Below, piece by piece: positions 1-8,012 of a stretch of DNA of 34,166 nucleotides; position 1 is the stretch's first letter, and each line of letters begins with the position of its first letter. The notes beneath the pieces were generated by a model. That model ran no database searches and was not told the origin of the DNA. It worked only from the letters and a program-made list of their open reading frames with translations. The stretch covers positions 1 through 34,166 of the forward strand of contig SVTV01000034.1 of NCBI GenBank assembly GCA_015063605.1, read 5' to 3'. The position numbers and the translations under genes were made by a program. The stretch comes from Oscillospiraceae bacterium. Lineage in GTDB: Bacteria; Bacillota; Clostridia; Oscillospirales; SIG627.

Positions 1-25
1 GTTTGTTCCTTTTTTCGTAGTTCAT
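1..25 (-). CDS. 5' end of an unidentified gene running off the left edge
   Basis: Reading the minus strand, a strong Shine-Dalgarno AAAAGGAGG (about 35-43) lies 9 bases before an ATG at 25, and the frame stays open to the window edge (MNYEKRNK). Eight residues are too few to name a family. The strength and spacing of the ribosome binding site are the only support. The gene lies directly downstream of the repeat array at 41-121, which would form its 5' untranslated or operator region. Confidence 0.5.
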
Positions 26-40
26 AGTCCGGAACCTCCT

Positions 41-121
41 TTTCCCAGACTAAATTCTACCACAATTTCTTTCCCACACTAAATTCTACTTCAAATTCCA
101 CTGTGGAATTTACTTTGGGAA
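41..121. repeat. array of about 20-bp repeats upstream of the left-edge gene
   Basis: Two direct copies of TTTCCCANACTAAATTCTAC sit at 41-60 and 70-89, 29 bases apart. A third, inverted copy lies at 103-121 with a few changes. The inverted copy also forms a near-perfect palindrome with 93-101 (AAATTCCAC, T, GTGGAATTT). The core TAAATTCYAC therefore recurs about four times in 80 bases. The array lies between the promoter of putP and the start of the minus-strand gene. It could be a repressor operator array or the remnant of a mobile-element end; the sequence alone does not decide. Confidence 0.6.
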
Positions 122-162
122 TTCACTTCACGATAAAATACAAACAAATTGTAAAAAAATAA

Positions 163-191
163 TTGCATTTTTTGACAGAATATGATATAAT
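163..191 (+). promoter_or_regulatory. sigma-A promoter of putP
   Basis: TTGCAT at 163-168 and TATAAT at 186-191 are separated by 17 bases. A TTGACA at 172-177 lies inside the spacer but is only 8 bases from TATAAT and cannot pair with it. Transcription would start near 198, giving a leader of about 125 bases that includes the terminator at 221-262. Confidence 0.6.
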
Positions 192-220
192 AGACGCACA
201 TGACCGCATTGCGATTCAAT

Positions 221-262
221 ACGTGCGCTTAACGGGATCATACGAATAAGCGCGCGTTTTTA
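221..262 (+). terminator. intrinsic terminator inside the putP leader (possible attenuator)
   Basis: Bases 221-231 pair with 247-257 to form an 11-bp stem with one G-U pair and a 15-base loop, followed by TTTTTAT. This lies between the promoter at 163-191 and the putP start at 323, so full-length putP mRNA requires read-through or antitermination. A short frame, ATG at 200 to TAA at 232 (MTALRFNTCA), overlaps the 5' arm, but it has no Shine-Dalgarno sequence. No known riboswitch class was recognised. Confidence 0.65.
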
Positions 263-322
263 TGCTGCGGATATTATTTCTGTTTAAATAACAATGCCCC
301 AAATGAAAGAGAGGTTATTATT

Positions 323-1813
323 TTGAATTTTGAACTTTTGGCATTAATTCTTTATTTTGCCGCAATGCTTTCCATCGGTGTTTTTCTTTTCTTCAAGTCA
401 AAGAGCACATCCGATAAGGATTATTTCCTGGGCGGCAGATCTATGGGTCCCTGGGTCACAGCAATGAGCGCACAGGCATCCGATATGAGTGCATGGCTTC
501 TTATGGGTCTTCCCGGAAGCATCCTTGCCTTCGGTCTCGGTCAGGCATGGATAGGCATAGGTCTTGCCATAGGTACAGCACTTAACTGGATACTTATTGC
601 ACGTCGTCTCCGCCGTTTCTCTCAGGCAGCAAATGATGCCATAACTCTTCCCCAATATCTTTCAAACCGTTTTCTTACAAAGAGTAAAACTCTTCAGGTC
701 GTTTGCGCAATAGTATTTTTGGTTTGCTTTACAGTTTATGTTGCTTCCGCATTCGTTGCGGGTGCAGGAGTTTTCTCATCCATATTCTCCGTTGACAAGA
801 GCATCGCCATGCTCATCTTTGCGGCAATATTGATAATATACACCTTCCTCGGCGGATATAAGGCAGTTTGTCTTACAGACTTCTTCCAGGGTATTCTCAT
901 GCTCATTGCGGTTCTTGCAGTGCCGATAATCATAGTACTTACAAAGTCTCCCGATCCCGCCCTCCTCGATCAGGTTATTGAATACGAGGGAACAAGCTAT
1001 GAATTTGTCAAGAATGTTTTCGCCGCTTCTCCCAAGGAGATCGCAAACGGACTTGCATGGGGTCTCGGTTATTTCGGAATGCCTCACATCCTTGTTCGTT
1101 TCATGTCTATAAAGAAGCCCTCTATGGTTAGAAAATCCGCTATCGTTGCTATTGCATGGGTAGTTCTTTCTCTCGGAGCTGTTATCGTAATTGCTTACTT
1201 CGGCAGAATGCTCGTAGGAGAAAAGCTCATCACTGCAGGTGCGCAGAGTATGGTATTCATTGAGCTTTCAAGAATGCTCTTCCCCTCCTTTATAGCAGGT
1301 ATACTTCTTTCGGCGATCATTGCGGCTTCCATGTCTACTGCCGACAGCCAGCTTCTTGTTGCTTCCTCTTCCTTTACATCCGATATTTACAAGCCTCTCA
1401 TACGCAAAAATGCTTCCGACAAGGAAACTCTTTGGGTAGGACGTGTTGTAGTTCTTATAGTTGCCGTAGTTGCTTACTTCATAGCAAGCAGCAAGGGTGA
1501 CGGTGCCCAGGCTATTATGAATCTCGTTGAAAACGCATGGGCAGGCTTCGGCTCCGCATTCGGTCCCGTAGTTATACTCTCTCTGTTCTGGCGCAGATTC
1601 ACATACAAGGGTGCTTTGGCAGGTGTTATCAGCGGTGCGCTGGTTGACGTTCTTTGGCTCGCATTCCTTTCCGGTCCTACCGGTATTTATGAGCTTATCC
1701 CCGGCTTCATCGTCAGCATGATAGTATGCATAGCAGTTACTCTTACCGATAAGGCTCCTTCCGATGAAATAACCGCAATATTTGATGCGGCCACCTCGGA
1801 TATCGAAGACTGA
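323..1813 (+). CDS. putP: sodium/proline symporter family protein (PutP, SSS family)
   Basis: This is a 496-residue multi-pass membrane protein of the sodium:solute symporter family, the usual length for PutP. The PutP-characteristic stretch SAQASDMSAWLLMGLPG lies at about residues 49-65. A second conserved segment, STADSQLLVASS, is near residue 340, in the helix that contributes sodium ligands in this family. Many hydrophobic helices span the whole length. By family it imports proline, or a related small solute, with Na+. Exact substrate is inferred from similarity. The start is TTG at 323 with GAGAGG 8 bases upstream; the next in-frame Met is at residue 15, inside the first helix, so TTG is preferred. 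It stands alone, with its own promoter and a leader terminator, and is followed by a strong hairpin. Confidence 0.9.
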   Translation: MNFELLALILYFAAMLSIGVFLFFKSKSTSDKDYFLGGRSMGPWVTAMSAQASDMSAWLLMGLPGSILAFGLGQAWIGIGLAIGTALNWILIARRLRRFSQAANDAITLPQYLSNRFLTKSKTLQVVCAIVFLVCFTVYVASAFVAGAGVFSSIFSVDKSIAMLIFAAILIIYTFLGGYKAVCLTDFFQGILMLIAVLAVPIIIVLTKSPDPALLDQVIEYEGTSYEFVKNVFAASPKEIANGLAWGLGYFGMPHILVRFMSIKKPSMVRKSAIVAIAWVVLSLGAVIVIAYFGRMLVGEKLITAGAQSMVFIELSRMLFPSFIAGILLSAIIAASMSTADSQLLVASSSFTSDIYKPLIRKNASDKETLWVGRVVVLIVAVVAYFIASSKGDGAQAIMNLVENAWAGFGSAFGPVVILSLFWRRFTYKGALAGVISGALVDVLWLAFLSGPTGIYELIPGFIVSMIVCIAVTLTDKAPSDEITAIFDAATSDIED

Positions 1814-1857
1814 AATCTCTTCTTTCTCAAAAGCGTTTACTTAAAAATATTTTAAAA

Positions 1858-1884
1858 GGGGGCGTCGCATTAAGCGACGCCCCC
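1858..1884. terminator. GC-rich hairpin after putP
   Basis: There is a perfect 11-bp stem, GGGGGCGTCGC at 1858-1868 with GCGACGCCCCC at 1874-1884, and a 5-base loop. The plus strand has no U-tract after it, while the minus strand reads TTTTAAAATATTT. It fits a back-up terminator for minus-strand transcription from the his operon at least as well as a putP terminator. It is also the left end of the structured element at 1858-2075. Confidence 0.5.
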
Positions 1885-2075
1885 GCTAAAACAGCGGACG
1901 AAAATAGGGGACGGGAACCCGCTATTTGGAATTGCGAAATTCGCAATTCATGAAACTTGAACGTTTTTGGCGTGTTTTAGTACGAAATTTTACGTAGTTT
2001 CGGTGCCAAAACGATGAATTTTATTCATCGAGTTCAATTTCAGGGCTTGGCTCACGTTAGTGAGACAGCCCCTTT
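1858..2075. repeat. multi-hairpin intergenic element
   Basis: The 338 bases between putP and hisE hold no gene but a dense series of inverted repeats. These are an 11-bp GC hairpin (1858-1884); AAATAG/CTATTT (1902-1907/1922-1927); a 10-bp perfect palindrome (1929-1938/1940-1949); an outer stem 1952-1962/2032-2041 with one bulge, enclosing arms 1965-1971/2005-2011 and 2012-2018/2024-2030; and a last hairpin GGGCT/AGCCC with inner CTCAC/GTGAG (2043-2071) followed by a T-rich run. Three nested arms inside a closing stem are hard to explain by chance. It resembles the multi-hairpin interspersed repeats or MITEs of other bacteria. An RNA gene is possible, but no known family was recognised. Confidence 0.6.
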
Positions 2076-2084
2076 TCTTTCCGT

Positions 2085-2132
2085 TTAAAATAAAAGCAAG
2101 GTGTATCGCACAAACCGTATACACCTTGCTTT
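2085..2132 (-). terminator. histidine operon terminator
   Basis: A 14-bp perfect stem (2093-2106 with 2119-2132) lies 19 bases past the hisE stop on the minus strand. It is followed by TTTATTTTAAA on that strand. Confidence 0.85.
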
Positions 2133-2151
2133 TCACTCTGTTTTTTTATTA

Positions 2152-2487
2152 TCAGGTATTTCTGTCAACTACCTTCATCTTCTTCAGATTTCCGATCTTT
2201 GCACTTCTTGCGTCAAGCTCCTCCATTACATCCTCAAGGGGAAGACCGTTTTCTACCATCAATACGGTAAGATGATATATAAGGTCGCAGATCTCGTTTT
2301 TGAGCTCTTCGTTGTCCTTGTTTTTTGCCGCAATTATCGTTTCGGCACATTCCTCTCCTACCTTCTTAAGGATCTTATCAAGTCCCTTATCGAAAAGATA
2401 GCATGTATATGAGCCTTCCTCGGGATTGGCTTTGCGGTCGGTCACAACTCCGTAAAGCTCTTCAAGTATTTTCTTTGATTCAGTCAT
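2152..2487 (-). CDS. hisE: phosphoribosyl-ATP diphosphatase HisE
   Basis: HisE hydrolyses phosphoribosyl-ATP to phosphoribosyl-AMP and pyrophosphate, the second step of histidine synthesis, in the cytoplasm. The 111-residue protein has the all-alpha MazG-like signature: KKVGEECAETIIAAKN, followed by EICDLIYHL, the acidic residues that bind Mg2+. It is the last gene of the his operon, 28 bases after hisI. Here HisE and HisI are separate proteins rather than the HisIE fusion found in enterobacteria. A strong terminator follows. Confidence 0.95.
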   Translation of the reverse strand: MTESKKILEELYGVVTDRKANPEEGSYTCYLFDKGLDKILKKVGEECAETIIAAKNKDNEELKNEICDLIYHLTVLMVENGLPLEDVMEELDARSAKIGNLKKMKVVDRNT

Positions 2488-2515
2488 TTTATTTTTTCCT
2501 TTTCAAATGTGTTTT

Positions 2516-2872
2516 CTATTTTAATTTCTTGAAAAAGCAGCTTTCCGAGCCTGTATGGCAGGCAACGTGTCCTATCTGCTCAGCTTTGATAAGAAGAGTA
2601 TCGTCATCACAATCGGCGTATATCTCGCTTACAATTTGAAAATGTCCCGAAGTTTCTCCCTTATTCCAAAGCTTTTGTCTTGAACGGCTGTAAAACCATG
2701 TTTTTCCCGTTTTCAAAGTCAGATCGAGCGATTCCTTGTTCATGTATCCAAGCATCAAAACCTTACCGCTGTCCTTGTCCTGAATGATTGCGGGTATAAG
2801 ATCGGATTTTATAAAAAATCTGTCAAGATCGTCAATACAAGTAATCTCAAGCTTTTCAAATTTATCGCTCAT
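2516..2872 (-). CDS. hisI: phosphoribosyl-AMP cyclohydrolase HisI
   Basis: HisI opens the adenine ring of phosphoribosyl-AMP, the third step of the pathway. The 118-residue protein carries the family motif [19 protein letters not shown] near residues 60-78, and the metal-binding elements [10 protein letters not shown] and [13 protein letters not shown]. The cysteines and Asp residues of these segments bind Zn2+ and Mg2+ in the family. Its ATG overlaps the hisF stop by 4 bases, indicating translational coupling. Length is normal for a monofunctional HisI. Confidence 0.95.
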   Translation of the reverse strand: MSDKFEKLEITCIDDLDRFFIKSDLIPAIIQDKDSGKVLMLGYMNKESLDLTLKTGKTWFYSRSRQKLWNKGETSGHFQIVSEIYADCDDDTLLIKAEQIGHVACHTGSESCFFKKLK

Positions 2873-3624
2873 AATCTTACACTTACTCCTTTTTCGGCAA
2901 GATATTCCTTGACCTCCTTAACGGAAAGCTCTCTGTAGTGGAAAAGCGTTGCCGCAAGAGCCGCACTTGCACCGCCTTCTGTTAAAGCTTCATAGAAATG
3001 CTCTTTCTTTCCGCCTCCTCCGGATGCTATTACGGGTATCTTTACCTTTTCGGCAATAGCCTTTGTAAGAGGAATATCGAAGCCGTTTTTCGTTCCGTCA
3101 GCGTCCATTGATGTAAGGAGTATCTCCCCTGCTCCGAGACTCTCCGCCTCCTGTGCCCACTCAACGGCATCAAGAGAGGTCTCCGTTCTGCCGCCGTTTA
3201 TCTTTACCATCCAATGATCCTCATGCCACTTCGCATCCATGGCGAGAACGACACATTGGCTTCCGAAAAACTCAGCGGCACTTTTTATTATCGACTTATC
3301 CTTTACAGCGGCGGAATTCACCGCCACCTTATCTGCTCCCGCCCTGAGAATACGCTTGAAATCGTTCACGGTTCTGATACCGCCGCCTACGGTAAGGGGC
3401 ATAAATACCTCTTTTGCGGTCTTCTCCACCACATCGACTATTGTTTCACGCATATCGCTGGAAGCCGTTATATCAAGGAAAACCAACTCATCGGCACCTT
3501 GTGTATTATAGAAGCGGGCACTTTCCACAGGATCTCCCGCATCTCTCAGATTGACAAAATTTATACCCTTGACGACACGTCCGTTATGAACATCGAGACA
3601 GGGAATTATTCTTTTCGCAAGCAT
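2869..3624 (-). CDS. hisF: imidazole glycerol phosphate synthase, cyclase subunit HisF
   Basis: HisF is the (beta/alpha)8-barrel cyclase that joins PRFAR with ammonia supplied by HisH to make imidazole glycerol phosphate and AICAR. The 251-residue protein starts [20 protein letters not shown], which contains the catalytic Asp of the first strand. It has the phosphate-binding loops VGGGIRT and ASGGGG and the second catalytic Asp in [10 protein letters not shown]. hisH is in the same operon two genes upstream, so the heterodimer partners are co-expressed. Confidence 0.97.
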   Translation of the reverse strand: MLAKRIIPCLDVHNGRVVKGINFVNLRDAGDPVESARFYNTQGADELVFLDITASSDMRETIVDVVEKTAKEVFMPLTVGGGIRTVNDFKRILRAGADKVAVNSAAVKDKSIIKSAAEFFGSQCVVLAMDAKWHEDHWMVKINGGRTETSLDAVEWAQEAESLGAGEILLTSMDADGTKNGFDIPLTKAIAEKVKIPVIASGGGGKKEHFYEALTEGGASAALAATLFHYRELSVKEVKEYLAEKGVSVRL

Positions 3625-3644
3625 TCTTATACCTCTTTACTTTT

Positions 3645-4370
3645 TCAAGTATTGCGCTTTGTCCACTCAATAGCCTTTTTCAGATCGAGAGAACCTGTAT
3701 AAACGGCTTTTCCGCATATCGCACCGTATATATCAAGTGAACCGAGATCGACAATATCCTCAAAGCAGCTTACACCGCCGCTTGCCGTAATGTCGCAGGA
3801 AACAGCCTTCTTGAGCTTTTTTTGCATATCAAGATTGGGTCCCGAAAGCATTCCGTCTGTCTTTATATCGGTAACTATAAGGTTCTTTACACCGTCAGCC
3901 TCAAGAGCCTTGGCGAAATCAATATAATCCTTTCCGCTTGCCTTGAGCCATCCGTCAGTTCTTACATCTCCGTCAAGAACGTCAACACCTACGGATACCT
4001 TATCTCTTCCGTACTCTCTTAAGGATTCGAGAAGAAAGTCTCTGTCTCTCAACGCCGCAGATCCGAGGATAACACGGGAAACTCCGGCATTTATATATTT
4101 TTCGACGGTCTTCATATTTCTGATACCGCCGCCCACCTCTATAGGTACTGATACCTTGGAAGCAAGCTCCTTTATAAGAGAGAAATTATCGCTTTCTCCG
4201 CTTTTTGCACCGTTAAGGTCAACTATATGTATATATTCGGCACCTGCATCCTCAAAAGCTTTAGCCGTATCAAATGCACTTTCGGCAACCTTTGAAGCCG
4301 TACCGTAATCACCCTTTTTAAGTCTGACGCACATTCCGTCAAGTATGTCGATAGCAGGTATAACGATCAT
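3645..4370 (-). CDS. hisA: ProFAR isomerase HisA
   Basis: HisA isomerises ProFAR to PRFAR by an Amadori rearrangement. The 241-residue (beta/alpha)8-barrel is paralogous to HisF. The N-terminal catalytic Asp is in MIVIPAIDILDGMCVRL, phosphate-binding loops are VGGGIRN and ASGGVSC, and the second catalytic Asp is in VTDIKTDGMLSGPN. The gene lies 20 bases before hisF in the transcript and 24 bases after hisH. The order H-A-F is the common arrangement of this pathway. Confidence 0.96.
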   Translation of the reverse strand: MIVIPAIDILDGMCVRLKKGDYGTASKVAESAFDTAKAFEDAGAEYIHIVDLNGAKSGESDNFSLIKELASKVSVPIEVGGGIRNMKTVEKYINAGVSRVILGSAALRDRDFLLESLREYGRDKVSVGVDVLDGDVRTDGWLKASGKDYIDFAKALEADGVKNLIVTDIKTDGMLSGPNLDMQKKLKKAVSCDITASGGVSCFEDIVDLGSLDIYGAICGKAVYTGSLDLKKAIEWTKRNT

Positions 4371-4394
4371 TTTAAAATTCCTTTCAGTAAAGCC

Positions 4395-5036
4395 TTATCT
4401 CTGCCCGCTCACAAGAGAGCAGAAGCTTTTTAATATGGAAAGACCAACCTTCTCACTCTTTTCGGGGTGAAACTGAGCACCGAAAACATTCTTTCCGTCT
4501 GTAACGAGAGCGGGGATCCTTTCACCGTATTCCGAAAAAGCGAGAAGATCCGAATCATTCATCTTATCTGCTTTGAAGGAATGAACAAAATAAACAAAAT
4601 CGCCCTCTTTTATCTGTGAAAGAAGAGGAGAAGCCTTACCGCTTTCCGTGAAGGAAAGACTGTTCCAGCCCATGTGGGGAATAAGATATGAGGGATCATT
4701 TTCATATGCGGTAAGCTTTACCACCTCTCCCTTTACAAGAGAAAGACCTCCGCATTCACCGAATTCATAGCTCTTATCGAAGAGAAGCTGCATTCCGAGA
4801 CAAATTCCGAGAAGAGGTCTCGTTTTAACGTAATCCTTAACAAATGTATCAAGCCCCGTCTCCTTCAGCTTCTTCGCCGCATCGGGAAAAGCGCCCACAC
4901 CGGGAAGGATAAGACCGTCGCATTTCGAAAGCACATCCATGTCCTCCGAAATAACGGAATCCGTTCCTATAAAGTCAAGAGCATTTTTTACACTGCTCAG
5001 ATTTCCCATTCCGTAATCTATTATACCTATCATCAC
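4395..5036 (-). CDS. hisH: imidazole glycerol phosphate synthase, glutaminase subunit HisH
   Basis: HisH is a class I glutamine amidotransferase that feeds ammonia to HisF. The 213-residue protein shows the whole triad context: the nucleophile Cys in LLGICLGMQLLF, and the His-x-Glu pair in FGAQFHPEKS near residues 188-197. The N-terminus MMIGIIDYGMGNLSSVKNAL is typical. Its start overlaps the hisB stop (5033-5036), so the two are probably translationally coupled. Confidence 0.96.
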   Translation of the reverse strand: MMIGIIDYGMGNLSSVKNALDFIGTDSVISEDMDVLSKCDGLILPGVGAFPDAAKKLKETGLDTFVKDYVKTRPLLGICLGMQLLFDKSYEFGECGGLSLVKGEVVKLTAYENDPSYLIPHMGWNSLSFTESGKASPLLSQIKEGDFVYFVHSFKADKMNDSDLLAFSEYGERIPALVTDGKNVFGAQFHPEKSEKVGLSILKSFCSLVSGQR

Positions 5037-5620
5037 AGAACTCCTTTCGCACTCAAAACAGCACCGCCCGTTACGGTTGAAGCGGCTTTGACAGCTCTTG
5101 CCGCCGCTTTATAAAGAGCTTCCACGCAATGGTGGGCATTTTTACCGTAGAGAAGATTCAAGTGAAGGGTAAACCCCGCATTGAAGGAAAACGCTCTGAA
5201 AAATTCCTCTGTCATCTCTGTATCGTATCCGCCTATCATGGGAGAGTTTATGTATCCGTTTTCATTGTACACAAGATAAGGTCTTCCCGAAATATCAATG
5301 GCACAAAAGGCGAGAGCCTCATCCATGGGAACATGAGATTCACCGAAGCGGGCGATGCCGCTTCTGTCACCTAAGACATCCTTAAAAAGATTGCCGAGAA
5401 CTATTCCCACATCCTCTATTGTATGATGACAATCCACATAAAGATCGCCGCTCATTTCAATCTCCAATATAAACGAGCCGTGGACACAAAAGGAGTTGAG
5501 CATGTGATCGAAAAATCCCACACCTGTGCTTCCCTTCAAACCGCCCTTTTCATTATCCAATGTCAAGGATGCTCTTATACTTGTCTCTTTTGTTTCTCGT
5601 GTTAATGAGCTCGTTCTCAC
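5033..5620 (-). CDS. hisB: imidazoleglycerol-phosphate dehydratase HisB
   Basis: HisB dehydrates imidazole glycerol phosphate to imidazole acetol phosphate. The 195-residue protein is the monofunctional form, without the N-terminal histidinol phosphatase domain of enterobacterial HisB. Metal-binding histidine motifs are visible as GFFDHMLNSF (about 37-46) and DCHHTIEDVGI (about 63-73), and the C-terminal helix ALYKAAARAVKAA is conserved. It follows hisC after a 54-base gap, the widest inside the operon. Confidence 0.96.
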   Translation of the reverse strand: MRTSSLTRETKETSIRASLTLDNEKGGLKGSTGVGFFDHMLNSFCVHGSFILEIEMSGDLYVDCHHTIEDVGIVLGNLFKDVLGDRSGIARFGESHVPMDEALAFCAIDISGRPYLVYNENGYINSPMIGGYDTEMTEEFFRAFSFNAGFTLHLNLLYGKNAHHCVEALYKAAARAVKAASTVTGGAVLSAKGVL

Positions 5621-5674
5621 CTTTAATTCCGCCTTTCGTTAAGGTTCTTTTCCGTATTACAGAAACAATATCTG

Positions 5675-6715
5675 TCAGATGCTTTTCAAAGCATCGATGA
5701 GTGCTTCGTTTTCCTTTTCCGTGCCGCAGGTTATCCTGAGAAGATTGTCTGAGGAAAAGCATCTTATTGCTATTCCCTTGAGAGAAAGCTTATCGAAGAT
5801 CTCTTTAGCCCGTTCTGTCCTGATAAGAACAAAATTCGTATCCGTTCTTTCGGACGGGTATCCGATGCCGTCCAGAGCAATTCTCAGCGCCTCGGTATTT
5901 TTCTTTATTATTTCGTATTTTTCGTTTATTTCATCCCAGCCGTCATTGAGAATTACCGTCGCCGCCGCCTGAGAAAATGAATTTACATTATAAGGGCTTT
6001 TTACCTTTCTTATCGCCGCTCCTATATCCTCATTGGACACGGCAAAGCCCACACGCAAGCCTGCAATTCCGAATGCCTTGGACAAGGTCTTCAGAACTAT
6101 CAGTCTGTCATACTTACCGCAAAGCTCCATAACGGACTCATCCTTTGATGAAAATTCCATATAAGCCTCATCACACACAAGGATGCAATCTGTCCTTTCG
6201 AGGATATATACGACTTCCTCTTTTTTCATTAATCTGCCCGAGGGATTGCAGGGATTGGAGAAAAGTATCATTTTGACCTTTTCTTCATTGGCGTATTTTA
6301 TTATTTCATCAGAATTTACATATCCGTTTTCGCGCGGCACACGTACTATCTCTGCACCTATGGTTTCGGGATAGAAGGCATACATTGAGAAATCGGGAGG
6401 GCATATAAGCACCTTATCCTCAGGTGTCAGAAACACCGTGGAAATAACGTTTATAAGCTCATCCGAGCCGTTTCCCGCTGCAGTCTGCTTGGGAGAAATA
6501 CCGAATCTCTTGCAAAAAGCATTTATAAGATCTTCCGAGGAAGCATCCGGATATCTGTTGAAGGCGGCTGAAAAAGCCGCTTTTTCGATTCTTTTCCGAA
6601 GCTCTTCCGAAGGAAGATAAGGGGATTCGTTGGCATCGAGACGTACCGAAAAATCGCCTTTATTCGGCACATACTCTGTCATGCGGTCTATTTTTTCGGG
6701 GATATATTTATTCAT
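5675..6715 (-). CDS. hisC: histidinol-phosphate aminotransferase HisC
   Basis: This is a PLP-dependent fold-type I aminotransferase that converts imidazole acetol phosphate and glutamate to histidinol phosphate. The 346-residue protein has N-terminal VRLDANESPYLPS, the cofactor-contacting AAGNGSDELI, the aspartate of LVCDEAYMEF, and the PLP lysine in TLSKAFGIAGLRVGFA. It overlaps nothing and starts 6 bases after the hisD stop. HisC enzymes often also accept aromatic substrates; position inside the his operon supports the histidine role. Confidence 0.95.
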   Translation of the reverse strand: MNKYIPEKIDRMTEYVPNKGDFSVRLDANESPYLPSEELRKRIEKAAFSAAFNRYPDASSEDLINAFCKRFGISPKQTAAGNGSDELINVISTVFLTPEDKVLICPPDFSMYAFYPETIGAEIVRVPRENGYVNSDEIIKYANEEKVKMILFSNPCNPSGRLMKKEEVVYILERTDCILVCDEAYMEFSSKDESVMELCGKYDRLIVLKTLSKAFGIAGLRVGFAVSNEDIGAAIRKVKSPYNVNSFSQAAATVILNDGWDEINEKYEIIKKNTEALRIALDGIGYPSERTDTNFVLIRTERAKEIFDKLSLKGIAIRCFSSDNLLRITCGTEKENEALIDALKSI

Positions 6716-6721
6716 ATATTT

Positions 6722-7999
6722 TCAGTCCTTGAATCTTATTCTCACGGAGTTTGCATGAGCACCCAAGCCCTCATATTCCGCAAATCCGATAACGTCGTCC
6801 TTGACAGCTTCAAGACCCTTTCTCGAGCAGTACAAAAAGCTCTGCTTTTTCATAAAGCTGTCAACGCAGAGAGGCGACGAGAAGCGAGCCGTTCCGTTTG
6901 TGGGAAGGACGTGGTTGGGTCCCGCAAAATAATCGCCCAAGGGCTCGGGAGAATATTCGCCGAGGAATACGCTTCCCGCATTCTTTATATCCTCAAGTAT
7001 CTCAAATGGAGCTTTTACCGACAATTCAAGATGCTCGGGAGCTACCTCATTGGATATATCGCATGCTTCTTTTATATCCTTTGTCACAAGCACACATCCG
7101 AAATTATTCACGGACAATGCGGCTATCTCGCATCTCGGAAGAAGGGCAAGCTGTTTTTCCACCTCTTTGCACACCTTTTCCGCAAGACTTTTTGAATCGG
7201 TGAGAAGAACTACAGCCGCCATTGCATCATGCTCCGCCTGGCTGAGAAGATCTGCCGCAACGTATTCGGGATTTGCATACTCATCGGCAATAACGAGCAC
7301 CTCGGATGGACCGGCTATCATATCTATATCAACCTTGCCGAAAACGAGTCTCTTTGCCGCCGCAACGTACATATTTCCGGGGCCGACTATCTTGTCCACC
7401 TTCTTGACGCTTTCCGTGCCGTAAGCTAAAGCCGCTATTCCCTGAGCACCGCCCGCAAGGAGTATCTTATCCACACCGCATATACGAGCAGCCGCAGCTA
7501 CCGCAGGACTTATACCGTCCTTCTTTGCGGGAGTTGCAAGAACAAGATCCTTTACACCCGCAACCTTGGCGGGAATCGCATTCATAAGCACCGTGGAAGG
7601 ATATGAAGCAGTACCGCCGGGAATATAAAGTCCCACTCTTTCAAGAGGCATTATTCTCTGTCCGAGAACCTTTCCGTCATATGTATCCACATAGCTTCTC
7701 TGAAGCTGTTTTTCATGATAACGGCGGATATTATCAGCCGCCTTTTCCATTGTCTTATAAAGCTCGGCGGGAAGCATGGAAATAAGTCTTTCCTGCTCGC
7801 TTTCGGAAAGATAGAGATCCGAAAGCTCTACCTTGTCGAATTTGAGAGTATACTCTCTCAACGCCTTATCGCCGTCTTTTCTGACATTTTCTATAATTTC
7901 CTTTGCCGCCGCTTCCGCTTTACTGCTTGTCTCCTCCGCACGGCTTCCGAGGAGAGAAAGTAATTCTTCTTTATTCTTACAAAATCTGAGCATATTCAT
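6722..7999 (-). CDS. hisD: histidinol dehydrogenase HisD
   Basis: HisD oxidises histidinol to histidine in two NAD+-dependent steps, using Zn2+. The 425-residue protein shows the family landmarks VGPGNMYVAAAKRLVFG, MIAGPSEVLVIAD, LLSQAEHD, VAPEHLEL and AGPNHVLPT, which include the zinc ligands and the catalytic Glu-His. Two ATGs are close together (7999 and 7993); neither has a clear Shine-Dalgarno sequence, so initiation probably depends on coupling to hisG, whose stop lies 13 bases upstream. Confidence 0.96.
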   Translation of the reverse strand: MNMLRFCKNKEELLSLLGSRAEETSSKAEAAAKEIIENVRKDGDKALREYTLKFDKVELSDLYLSESEQERLISMLPAELYKTMEKAADNIRRYHEKQLQRSYVDTYDGKVLGQRIMPLERVGLYIPGGTASYPSTVLMNAIPAKVAGVKDLVLATPAKKDGISPAVAAAARICGVDKILLAGGAQGIAALAYGTESVKKVDKIVGPGNMYVAAAKRLVFGKVDIDMIAGPSEVLVIADEYANPEYVAADLLSQAEHDAMAAVVLLTDSKSLAEKVCKEVEKQLALLPRCEIAALSVNNFGCVLVTKDIKEACDISNEVAPEHLELSVKAPFEILEDIKNAGSVFLGEYSPEPLGDYFAGPNHVLPTNGTARFSSPLCVDSFMKKQSFLYCSRKGLEAVKDDVIGFAEYEGLGAHANSVRIRFKD

Positions 8000-8012
8000 G
8001 TACCGTTACAGA

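Noticed and set aside
172..177. TTGACA as the -35 box of putP
   Set aside because: It lies only 8 bases from TATAAT at 186-191. TTGCAT at 163-168 has the correct 17-base spacing.
2060..2412. Open frames on the plus strand at 2060-2275 and 2101-2412
   Set aside because: They are antisense to hisE and its terminator, with hydrophobic low-complexity translations and no ribosome binding site.
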